Source: Paludibacter sp. (GTDB lineage Bacteria; Bacteroidota; Bacteroidia; Bacteroidales; Paludibacteraceae). From it: a DNA stretch of 64,000 nt. The DNA is taken from NCBI GenBank assembly GCA_028710415.1, contig JAQTUE010000027.1, forward strand, positions 1-64,000. Reading direction: 5' to 3'. The notes beneath the pieces are model-generated. The model was given only the letters and a program-made list of their open reading frames with translations. It was not told where the DNA came from and ran no database searches. Shown piece after piece: positions 45,017 through 53,852 of this stretch. The translations under genes were made by a program, and so were the position numbers. Positions within the stretch are counted from its first letter, which is position 1. Each line of letters opens with the position of its first letter.

Positions 45017-46759
45017 TCAATATCCTGGATTTTGTGAATAAAGTCCGGCTGAATAATTAATTTGATTTTGTGGTATTGGGAAATATTCATCCTTACCTTT
45101 CATAAACTGTGCATTTTTCAGGAATGCCCGAATTGATTTTTCCTGTACAAAGTATTCATTATTCAATACCTGGTCAGCAACACCCCAACGAACTAAGTCA
45201 AAGAATCGTTCACCTTCCATAGCTAACTCCAGTTTACGTTCGAAACGTAATGCTTTACGTGCAAATGCCTGGTTCCAGGTACAGTTCACTCCATCCTGAT
45301 AGGTACTGATTTTATAATTTGCAGCATAATCCGTTGGGCTCGTATTATTCCAGGCCAGGACGTATTTACTATTTTTGGCGCGGTTTCTAATAGCATTAAT
45401 CATAGGCAATGCTTCTGTTTGACGTCCAAGTTCAATTAAAGCCTCGGCTTTCCACAATAAAATATCAGCATATCTGATTATTTGATAGTTAAGTGATGAT
45501 CCACCCCATGGCCATCCTTTTACCAGGTAAGGCGAGTTAGTCGACACTAAAAACTTCTTGGTTGAATACGTTCCATAAGTAGCAGGTTCTCTGGCCCAAT
45601 TAATGTCATAAGGTGCAGAATAATCTTTCCATCTTACGCCGATACGTCCAACTGTAAAGTCTAAACGTGGATCTACATTTGCTGCAAGTCCATCTGCAAC
45701 AGTCATCAGATTTGTACTATTATAAGTATCCAGTTGTGGAACCCCGTTCGCGTCAGTTTTATACGAATTAACCAGATTCTGGCTTGGCTGAAAGAAACCG
45801 TCTCCGCTATAAGCCGGACCTTTAGGCACATTCAACAAATTACTCCAGTTAATACGGCCATTGGTTGTACCATCATTAATTGAATATTCTATGCAAAAAA
45901 CAGATTCCGGACCATGTTCATGTTCTACTTCAGCTAATTGCTGGAAATCCGGTAGCAAACCATAACCACCTAAGGAAACTGAATCGCACAATGTAACAAC
46001 CTTATTTAAGAGAGTTGAATTAACTGTACCTGTAAACGCATTCTTCGCATCCTGAGGATAAGCTCTGTACAAAATTGCTTTAGCTTCATAGGCAAGTGCG
46101 GCATATTTTGTAACACGTCCTTTTTCAGGTTGGGTTTCAGGTAATAATTTGGCAGCAGCTGAAAATTCATTCGCAATCTTTTCCAATATCTGATCGCGGG
46201 TAAATTCGGTATTCGATATTTTCACATAATCGGCGATAGCTACATTTTCATCAAAATAGGGTATCTTGTTGAATAAACGGCTTAATTCAAAATAGTAATG
46301 TGCACGCAGAAATCTCATTTCTCCCAATCGTACGCCTTTCAACGGGACATCAGCAACTGTAACAGCATTTAGTCGGCTAATCGCACTATTACAACGTTGA
46401 ACACTACTGTACATTCTAAACCATTTTCTGTCTAACAATCCGTTATTTGCATAAAGACCGGTGAATGTTTCCATGGCATTGAATTCCCAGAGATCTCCAA
46501 TACCTCCACCTCCTTTATAAGCATCTTCAGAACGCACTTCCCCATAAATCCAATTGTTGGTAGGGGATAAGAATGCCTGGGCATCACCTTCAGGACCAGC
46601 CAATGCAGAATAGGCTGCTGTACAAAGAGCTTCAATACCATCAGGTGTAGTTAAAACTACATCACTTAGCTTTCCTTTTGGCACAGTAGTCAAAAAATCA
46701 TTACTACAGGCTGTTGCAACCATTATGATGCCTGTCAGAATTATATATTTAAATTTCAT
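45017..46759 (-). CDS. SusD-family outer-membrane lipoprotein (fructan)
   Basis: A 580-residue SusD/RagB protein with a lipobox ending TAC (Cys18), then SNDFLTTVPKGKLSD. It has the N-terminal helical (TPR-like) domain and the C-terminal RagB/SusD segment (ALRFERKLELAMEGERFFDLVRW; conserved part RKLELAMEGERFFDL). It forms the lid of the SusC channel and delivers fructo-oligosaccharides. It lies 27 bases after susC and 28 before the DUF4960 gene. Confidence 0.93.
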   Translation of the reverse strand: MKFKYIILTGIIMVATACSNDFLTTVPKGKLSDVVLTTPDGIEALCTAAYSALAGPEGDAQAFLSPTNNWIYGEVRSEDAYKGGGGIGDLWEFNAMETFTGLYANNGLLDRKWFRMYSSVQRCNSAISRLNAVTVADVPLKGVRLGEMRFLRAHYYFELSRLFNKIPYFDENVAIADYVKISNTEFTRDQILEKIANEFSAAAKLLPETQPEKGRVTKYAALAYEAKAILYRAYPQDAKNAFTGTVNSTLLNKVVTLCDSVSLGGYGLLPDFQQLAEVEHEHGPESVFCIEYSINDGTTNGRINWSNLLNVPKGPAYSGDGFFQPSQNLVNSYKTDANGVPQLDTYNSTNLMTVADGLAANVDPRLDFTVGRIGVRWKDYSAPYDINWAREPATYGTYSTKKFLVSTNSPYLVKGWPWGGSSLNYQIIRYADILLWKAEALIELGRQTEALPMINAIRNRAKNSKYVLAWNNTSPTDYAANYKISTYQDGVNCTWNQAFARKALRFERKLELAMEGERFFDLVRWGVADQVLNNEYFVQEKSIRAFLKNAQFMKGKDEYFPIPQNQINYSAGLYSQNPGY

Positions 46760-46786
46760 AACTTTATTTTTTTATTGCGTTAATAC

Positions 46787-49700
46787 TTAAAAACCTAAGT
46801 TCAGACCAAAAGTAAATGTACGTGGTAATGGGTATGGATAACCCAATCCTTCGGGATCAGCACCTGTATATTTAGTAATTGTCAACAAGTCTTGACCCTG
46901 TACGTAGAACCGCAAACTCCTTATTTTTAGCTTTTCTGTAATTGATTTTGGAACGGTATATCCCACAGCAATATTCTTGATCTTAAGGTAAGAACCATCT
47001 TCAATATAATATTCTGACAAACGATCCTCATTGTTTAAGTTAACTGCGGTTAAAGCTGGAATTGATGAAGTTGAATTTTGTGGTGTCCACGCATTCAATA
47101 AATTGGTTGAATGGTTCCCTGTCCAAAGTTGGAAGAAATCAGTGTAAAATTTCGAGTTATTATATGCATTTCGTACCACTCCAATCGCTAAAACAGATAA
47201 ATCGAATGATTTATATGAAATTCCTAAATTGACACTTCCGGAAAATTTAGGTTGATCTGATCCTAACCAGGTTTGGTCCTTTTGATCAATTACACCATCC
47301 CCGTTTACATCCACATAACGAATACGACCTAACCCTTTACCAGGCTGTACCGGACTGTTTGCAACTTCATCGGCTGTTGTAAAAAGACCATTGGTTTTAT
47401 ATCCAAACCACGATCCGATTGGTTGGCCAACAATGGACTTATCAATTCCATTACCACCTCCATAAGTATAATAGATATCCGATGGCAAGAATGTTACTTC
47501 GTTTTTATTGACAGAAGCAGCAACTGTAATGTCATATTTGAAATCCTTGTTAAATTGATCACGCCATGATGCTATTGCTTCAAAACCGTTGTTTGTCATA
47601 GAAGCTCCATTATAGGACATATCACCACCTTCTCCAATGAGTGCGATATAAGGTCTTTCAATTAACATGTCTTTTGTATCTTTCATGTAATAATCCATGG
47701 TCAATGACAACCTGTTATTAAACATGGCTACATCCAACCCGATATTCTTTTGGTTTGTCGTTTCCCATTTGATATTCGGATTCCCTGTTCTGAGTTTATA
47801 AATACCAGTGGCAATAGTACCGGAGTTAGCTCCGGTCATATCATATCCGGCCAAAATTCCATTAATGGCGTATTTAGTGTAGGTTGCTTCATTATTTGCA
47901 TTGTCATTCCCATTTTCCCCCCAGCTTAGTCTTAATTTCATATCTGAAATTTGAGTAACATCTTTCATAAAACTCTCCTGGCTAATTCTCCAACCGGCAG
48001 AAACAGCAGGGAAGATGGCTGAATTATTATTTGATCCAAACTTTGAACTGGCATCACGTCTCATTGTACCTGAAAGTAAGTAACGATCCAGATAGGAGTA
48101 ATTCAACTTTCCAAACAAGGAAGTAATAGCATAACGATCGGCATTACCTGAGTTGGTTTGTTTTCCACCTCCTGCATCCAAATAACGATAGTCCAGGTTT
48201 TGAATCAGAAAATCTTCGCGGGTACCGCTTAAGGATTCATTGATTAACTCTTTTGCTTCCTGACCTAACATAATATTGAATGAATGATTGTTCAATTTTA
48301 AATTATAAGCCAATGTATTCGACCAAATCCACTCCCTGCTATAATTGTTTGAAGTTGTCAGGCTGTTTTTATTCACAACACGATCACCTTCCGACCATTT
48401 AGGTTGAAATGCCGATAAGAATTCAGTCCTGTAATTCAAACCAAAATTAGACCTGAATACAAGGTTTTTCACAGGTTCAATTTCCAGATAAGCGTTTCCA
48501 AATATTCGCCAGCTTTCATCCCTGTTGTTCTTTTGTTGATCCAGCAATCTTACAGGATTTGGTTTATCGCCTAAGCCTTGTGTTGGACCGGCATAACCCC
48601 CATTTATATCATACACCGGAATTAACGGATGTTGTGCAATTGTAAGCTCTTCAATACCTCCCGGTTTGAGTATTTGGTTCCAATTGCTGATGGTAACATT
48701 TTCTCCAATTCGTACGCGATTATCCAAAAAACTATAGTTTGAATTAAAGCGCGTATTGAAACGTTTAAAATTGGTGTATTTAATCAATCCATCCTGATTA
48801 AAATAATTGAGGGAGAAAGTAGATGAACCATTTTCAGCACCTTTTGAAACTGTCAGGTTATAATTTTGTTGCAATGAAGTCTGGTATACCTGTTTTGCCC
48901 AATCTGTATCACCCGAACGAATTGTATGTTGTAGATTTATAAATTCAGGGATAACCGGAGTCGGGCCACTGCCGTACTGGTCATGACTTGGGACTTGTCC
49001 ATCATTTTTATATGCCGACCAATAAGTATCTCCCCATTGTTGGGCATTGAGCATCTTAATATTCGAATGATAGAATTGTGCAGTAAACTGTGCATCCAAA
49101 TCGACTTTGATCTTACCTTTATCCGCCTTTTTAGTTGTAATAATAATGACACCATTGGCAGCCTGAACTCCATAAATAGAAGCCGATGCAGCATCCTTTA
49201 ATACTTGAATAGACTCTATGTCATTCGCATTCAATAAGGTAGACAGGTTTTCCCTGGTTTGTACTCCATCAATAACTAAAAGAGGTGAAATATTTCCATT
49301 TGATGTTATACCACGTATTGTTGCGTTTGTTCCAACACCTCCGGGAGTTCCATCAGTCGTAATATTTACTCCGGGTAAACGACCTTCAAGCGCTGACATA
49401 GCATTTCCTGTAGGAATACTGGAAATATCTTTCATTTTCACTACTGAAACAGCTCCTGTGATATCAGCTTTTCTTTCTGTAGAATAACCGGTGACTATCA
49501 CTTCGTCCATGATCCGTGAGTCTGGGGATAGAACTACATTCAGAACCTGTGACGAGCCTGGTTTTAGTTCTTCTTTTTTCATTCCAATCATCGAAAACAC
49601 CAATATGGCATCATTATTCGGAACCGAAATGGAGTACTTTCCATTGATATCTGTTACTGTTCCTGTTGAGGAACCCTTGACCATGATGGTCACTCCAATT

Positions 49701-49843
49701 AAACTTTCCCCATTTTCAGAGGTGGTGACTACACCGGTTATCGTTTTAGTCTGCGCCATGATGGCAAAACTAAAACCGCAAAATAGAGCCAACAGTTTCA
49801 ATTTTCTTAAAATGTTGATTTGAAATTTGCTTTTCTCATTCAT
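46787..49843 (-). CDS. SusC-family TonB-dependent transporter (fructan)
   Basis: A 1018-residue outer-membrane transporter. The start at 49843 gives a signal peptide ending IMAQ; the frame open to 49903 is leader. Order: carboxypeptidase-like/CNA-B domain (about 32-120: GVVTTSENGESLIGVTIMVK), plug (about 125-240: VEGY-like VIVTGYSTERKADITGAVSV and DAASASIYGVQAANGVIIIT), then a 22-strand barrel ending in FGLNLGF with the terminal Phe used by the BAM machinery. With SusD it imports fructo-oligosaccharides, powered by TonB. It is first in the operon behind the shared operator. Confidence 0.93.
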   Translation of the reverse strand: MNEKSKFQINILRKLKLLALFCGFSFAIMAQTKTITGVVTTSENGESLIGVTIMVKGSSTGTVTDINGKYSISVPNNDAILVFSMIGMKKEELKPGSSQVLNVVLSPDSRIMDEVIVTGYSTERKADITGAVSVVKMKDISSIPTGNAMSALEGRLPGVNITTDGTPGGVGTNATIRGITSNGNISPLLVIDGVQTRENLSTLLNANDIESIQVLKDAASASIYGVQAANGVIIITTKKADKGKIKVDLDAQFTAQFYHSNIKMLNAQQWGDTYWSAYKNDGQVPSHDQYGSGPTPVIPEFINLQHTIRSGDTDWAKQVYQTSLQQNYNLTVSKGAENGSSTFSLNYFNQDGLIKYTNFKRFNTRFNSNYSFLDNRVRIGENVTISNWNQILKPGGIEELTIAQHPLIPVYDINGGYAGPTQGLGDKPNPVRLLDQQKNNRDESWRIFGNAYLEIEPVKNLVFRSNFGLNYRTEFLSAFQPKWSEGDRVVNKNSLTTSNNYSREWIWSNTLAYNLKLNNHSFNIMLGQEAKELINESLSGTREDFLIQNLDYRYLDAGGGKQTNSGNADRYAITSLFGKLNYSYLDRYLLSGTMRRDASSKFGSNNNSAIFPAVSAGWRISQESFMKDVTQISDMKLRLSWGENGNDNANNEATYTKYAINGILAGYDMTGANSGTIATGIYKLRTGNPNIKWETTNQKNIGLDVAMFNNRLSLTMDYYMKDTKDMLIERPYIALIGEGGDMSYNGASMTNNGFEAIASWRDQFNKDFKYDITVAASVNKNEVTFLPSDIYYTYGGGNGIDKSIVGQPIGSWFGYKTNGLFTTADEVANSPVQPGKGLGRIRYVDVNGDGVIDQKDQTWLGSDQPKFSGSVNLGISYKSFDLSVLAIGVVRNAYNNSKFYTDFFQLWTGNHSTNLLNAWTPQNSTSSIPALTAVNLNNEDRLSEYYIEDGSYLKIKNIAVGYTVPKSITEKLKIRSLRFYVQGQDLLTITKYTGADPEGLGYPYPLPRTFTFGLNLGF

Positions 49844-50098
49844 GATTTTATTAGATTTAATAATTAAATAATTTAACTTGCATTTTAAAGTGTGGCACAA
49901 CACACAGGATTAAATAAAAACCAAAAGGTTAATTTAAGTCAACGTAGGTAAAACAGGAATAATAAGTTATTGTTCATAATAATTTGATTTAATTGATTAG
50001 TGTTTATTAGTTTATTTTGAAAATTTCTTCTATAGATTTTAATACTTAATCGGTATTATCATTCTTTTATCGTTTAGAATTACAGAAATATCACGTTG

Positions 50099-50165
50099 CA
50101 AAAATAGAGTCTATAAATACCAAAACCTGTCAAATTTGTTTCATCATCGTGTATTTTTGATACAA
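50099..50165 (-). promoter_or_regulatory. susC promoter with shared operator, copy 2
   Basis: On the minus strand the -7 box TATTTTTG (50099-50106) is followed by CAACGTGA, as at 35553. Then come 30 bases, and then the same 30-bp block (50136-50165) found at 35590-35619. Between the box and the block the two promoters differ except for an aligned ACAG just below the block. There is no TTG at -33. It lies about 255 bases upstream of the susC start, leaving a long leader. Confidence 0.8.
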
Positions 50166-50212
50166 GATTCATTTTTATGTGAATTCATTAAGCGATTATA
50201 CTACCTGAAAAT

Positions 50213-50256
50213 AAAAAAAAGCAGGGAGTTGTCTATGAATGGACAATTCCCTGCTT
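50213..50256 (-). terminator. Terminator after the GH13 operon
   Basis: On the minus strand GCAGGGAATTGTC and GACAACTCCCTGC form a 13-bp stem with one imperfect pair and an 8-base loop, followed by TTTTTTTTA: a textbook intrinsic terminator. It ends the susC2-susD2-GH13 operon and insulates the fructan susC promoter. Confidence 0.88.
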
Positions 50257-50398
50257 TTCATGTATAATCAGAGTATTAAGATCTTTGCACAACATAATGT
50301 ATATACAAAAATCAATCTAACCATCTTTCTATCATAAATGGAATACTTTTGAACTACTCAGCCAACTAAAAATTTAAAACTTATATGATCCCCGAATA

Positions 50399-52183
50399 TT
50401 ATTTTAATTCCACACATATTGCCTGATATGCATTCAGTGAAACTGCATGGCCAAACGTTTTTAATTCCGGATAATTATTTATCAGGATATGGCTGCTTAA
50501 TTTCAGGTCATCAGGAATATTCCAGACAACTGTTTCTTTCGAGAAATTGAGCAGTACCAGGACTCTGTTTGAGCCTGAACCTCTGGTAAAGGCGTATACC
50601 TGAGGGTTATCCTTATCCAGCAATTTATAGTCGCCATAAACCAGTATCTTATTGCCTTTACGCACGTGGATCATTTTACGGAAGTAATTCAGGATAGATT
50701 GTGGATCATTTTCCTGCAAATGTTCGTTCACGGTGATATAATCCGGATTAATCTTGATCCAGGGCAATGAAGTACTGAATCCTGCATTCGTACCGGCATC
50801 CCATTGAAAAGGTGTTCGCCCGTTATCCCGTGCAGTGAGTTGCCAGCCTTTCAGATATACAGAAATATCTTCCCCTTTACTTTTTAAAAGTTTATACCAG
50901 TTCAGGGTTTCAATATCCCGGTAATCGGAAATGTTATTGAACCGTATATTGGTCATTCCAAGTTCATCTCCGTAATACACATACGGTGTAGCACGCATCG
51001 ACAGCAGGAACGTAAATAACATTTTGGCTGATGCTTCTCTATACGCAGGATCATCATTTCCCCACCGGCTAACCATCCTTGGCTGGTCGTGGTTACCCAG
51101 GTAAATACTCCCCCACCCTTTTTGAGCAAAGACATCACTCCATTTTGTATATACTTTCTTAAGATCAACGAGACTCCAGCCCTTATCATCCGGAAGTTTA
51201 TAACCTTTGGGTGATAATCCAAGTCCTACAGCGTCAAAGTGAAAAAACATATCCAGCTCTTTTCTGTCCGCATCTACAAACTTATGCGCATTCGCCAGTG
51301 TAACTCCGGCACCTTCACCCAAGGCCATAACATCAGGGTATTTATCAAGCACTTCACGTCGCATTTCTTTTAAATACTCATGTAAATGAGGACCATCTGC
51401 ATAATACTCTGCCCAGCCCCCGGTATATTTCTTAAGCATATCCGGTGTTATCACAGGGAAACTGGTGTCTTTAGAGATAAAAGGAATTACATCCATGCGA
51501 AAACCGTCAACTCCCTTATCAAACCAGAATTTCATGATGGAATAAACTTCCTGACGAACCTTCGGATTTTCCCAGTTCAGATCAGGTTGCTTGCGACTGA
51601 AATAGTGGAGATAATAAGCATTCGTAATTGAATCATACCGCCACGCCGAACCTTCTTCGTCAAAATAACTGGGACGAAAAGCAGGTTTCCCTTTCTCTGC
51701 AGGCCACCAATGATAATAGTCCCGGTAGGGATTTGTGCGGGATTTACGGGACTCTTTGAACCATTTGTGTTCATCACTACTGTGGTTTACCACCAAGTCC
51801 ATAATGAGCCGGATTCCTCTTTTGTGCATCTCCGAAAGCATCACATCAAAATCTGCCATTGTACCGAATTCTTTCATGATGTCCCTGTAATCGCTGATAT
51901 CATACCCATTATCATCGTTCGGGGAGGCATAAATTGGATTTAACCACACTGCATCGATTCCCAGGCTTTTTACATAATCCAGCTTCGAGATAATTCCTTG
52001 CAGGTCGCCCACCCCATCCCCGTTGCTATCCTTGAAACTACGGGGATAAATCTGATACACGACGGCTTCTTTCCACCATTTCTTATCTGATTTTGATTCT
52101 GTTTGCCGGGCATAATCCGAAACAAAAACAAAACTCAGTGCAAATACGGTGATAATGATTTTTATACCGATTAACGTTTTCAT
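50399..52183 (-). CDS. GH13 alpha-glucosidase, secreted
   Basis: A 594-residue protein with a signal peptide (about 1-26) and a complete GH13 barrel: VYQIYPRSFKDSNGDGVGDL (about 42-61), DLVVNHSS (region I), GFRMDVIPF (region II, nucleophile Asp), MALGEGAGV (region III, Glu) and GNHDQPRMVSRWG (region IV). The pattern fits the oligo-1,6-glucosidase/alpha-glucosidase/sucrase branch. It is in one operon with SusC2/SusD2, so it probably acts in the periplasm on an imported alpha-glucoside. Sucrose would suit the neighbouring fructan locus, but the substrate cannot be read from the sequence. Confidence 0.88.
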   Translation of the reverse strand: MKTLIGIKIIITVFALSFVFVSDYARQTESKSDKKWWKEAVVYQIYPRSFKDSNGDGVGDLQGIISKLDYVKSLGIDAVWLNPIYASPNDDNGYDISDYRDIMKEFGTMADFDVMLSEMHKRGIRLIMDLVVNHSSDEHKWFKESRKSRTNPYRDYYHWWPAEKGKPAFRPSYFDEEGSAWRYDSITNAYYLHYFSRKQPDLNWENPKVRQEVYSIMKFWFDKGVDGFRMDVIPFISKDTSFPVITPDMLKKYTGGWAEYYADGPHLHEYLKEMRREVLDKYPDVMALGEGAGVTLANAHKFVDADRKELDMFFHFDAVGLGLSPKGYKLPDDKGWSLVDLKKVYTKWSDVFAQKGWGSIYLGNHDQPRMVSRWGNDDPAYREASAKMLFTFLLSMRATPYVYYGDELGMTNIRFNNISDYRDIETLNWYKLLKSKGEDISVYLKGWQLTARDNGRTPFQWDAGTNAGFSTSLPWIKINPDYITVNEHLQENDPQSILNYFRKMIHVRKGNKILVYGDYKLLDKDNPQVYAFTRGSGSNRVLVLLNFSKETVVWNIPDDLKLSSHILINNYPELKTFGHAVSLNAYQAICVELK

Positions 52184-52279
52184 AGGCTCTATTCATGTTT
52201 TGAAAAAGAATTACATTTTATTGCAAGTGGTACCTACAGGAGCCTTAAACTCCCGTAGTAAGATTCATGCCTGATTCGA

Positions 52280-53833
52280 TTAATTATAGCCAGGATTTTG
52301 TTTCAGATTCTTATTTACATCTAAGGCCGACGTTGGAATGGCAAATACTGCTTTTGTAGCCGGAGTTACCGGTTTTCCCTGCCAGGCATCACCGAACTTT
52401 CCAAAACGAACCAGATCCTGACGTCTCAGGCCTTCCCAGTACAATTCATATCCACGTTCTTTCAGGATATCATCCAACGTAACCGAGCTGAGCTGAGGCA
52501 ACGTTTTACCGGGTGCACTACGTTTGCTCCTCAGGTAATTGATATCACTCAAAGCTCCTGATGCATCCCCGTTTCTCAACTTAGCTTCTGCCCTGATGAG
52601 GTAAATATCCGATATTCGCATGATGGGTACATCATTGGGCGAAGAGAACTGGTGGGTTGTTGCAGGGTTTGGGGCAAATTTAATTACCCTGATGCCTGCA
52701 TTTTCAGGTGAACTCGTTAGGTTCACTTCCGGCACAAAGATTAAAGGTGAACCATCCCGCTGTTTCAATGCAGTCCCATCTAACCCATATTGCTGGCCAT
52801 AAAGAAAACCCTGATTAAAACCGCATTCTGCTTTTATCCGATCATCATGGAACCGGACATCATTTTGGTTTACTTTATCCCAGGTATCAAAGAATGTAGA
52901 AGTGGTACAAGGCCCATTCCAGGTACTGGTAATGTTCCCAAACACCTGGCTGTAATGCAGGGTAAAGTTAACCCACACACTCCCGCTACCCATATCAACC
53001 TGATCATCCATGGGAACCCTGAATATAAATTCAGGATGTTCTGCCACAAACTTCTGGAACATGGACCAATAATCATCCGTAACGGCATAGTCAGGACTAC
53101 TGATTAAATTGTCACATTCGGTTATTGCTTCGGAGTATTTTTTCACCCCGTTCCAGACTTCATAGTTTAGATAAATTTTAGCCAGCAATGCTTCTGCAGC
53201 TCCTATTGTCACGTGATCTGAACCTACCTGGGCTTTGGTCTTCAGATTCGGTTTGATGGCTATTAATTCGGTAATGATTTTATCCGCAGCGTCTTTTCTA
53301 TTCAGCACGGTTGGTGATGAAGAGAAATTCAGGTCTGATGCTTCCCTGAAGGGTACTTGTCCAAACAGGTCGCAGATCAAATACATATAATAGCATTTCA
53401 AAAATCTCGCATCGTTGATATACTGGGTTGTCGTTGCAGTTTGCGGGAAATTCCCGATATAATAAATGGCAGTATTGGCACGGGATACCCCCTGGTTTAA
53501 GTATTCCCATACATTTTTTAACCGGACATGATCTGCCGTCCAGGTCTGTAGGTGAAGCCTTTGCCAGTCACCGTTATCATACCAGTCGGTCCCACGGGTC
53601 GGAACAATTACCTCATCAGTTGTCATTTCCTGCAACCCCCAGTAATCCGACCATTCGATAGTCCGTCTTAAACTGGCATACGGAGGGTTTATCAATGCTT
53701 CCACATTGTTTGGATCACTTATCAGGTTGGTTCCTAATTGTTCATCAAGCACTTTTTCATCCAGGTTGGTACACGATACGAAGCCTGCAAATGCCAGGAA
53801 AGTGCTATAGCTAATTAATTTATATAGTTTCAT
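52280..53833 (-). CDS. SusD-family outer-membrane lipoprotein, second pair
   Basis: A 517-residue SusD/RagB protein. The start is the ATG at 53833 (MKLYKLISYSTFLAFAG, lipobox ending VSC, Cys20). The frame open to 53968 overlaps the susC2 3' end and is not coding. It has the helical N-terminal domain and the C-terminal DDILKERGYELYWEGLRRQD segment, and ends NLKQNPGYN. It pairs with the SusC at 53853-56855, 19 bases upstream. Confidence 0.92.
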   Translation of the reverse strand: MKLYKLISYSTFLAFAGFVSCTNLDEKVLDEQLGTNLISDPNNVEALINPPYASLRRTIEWSDYWGLQEMTTDEVIVPTRGTDWYDNGDWQRLHLQTWTADHVRLKNVWEYLNQGVSRANTAIYYIGNFPQTATTTQYINDARFLKCYYMYLICDLFGQVPFREASDLNFSSSPTVLNRKDAADKIITELIAIKPNLKTKAQVGSDHVTIGAAEALLAKIYLNYEVWNGVKKYSEAITECDNLISSPDYAVTDDYWSMFQKFVAEHPEFIFRVPMDDQVDMGSGSVWVNFTLHYSQVFGNITSTWNGPCTTSTFFDTWDKVNQNDVRFHDDRIKAECGFNQGFLYGQQYGLDGTALKQRDGSPLIFVPEVNLTSSPENAGIRVIKFAPNPATTHQFSSPNDVPIMRISDIYLIRAEAKLRNGDASGALSDINYLRSKRSAPGKTLPQLSSVTLDDILKERGYELYWEGLRRQDLVRFGKFGDAWQGKPVTPATKAVFAIPTSALDVNKNLKQNPGYN

Positions 53834-53852
53834 TGTAGTTTGATTTTTAGGT

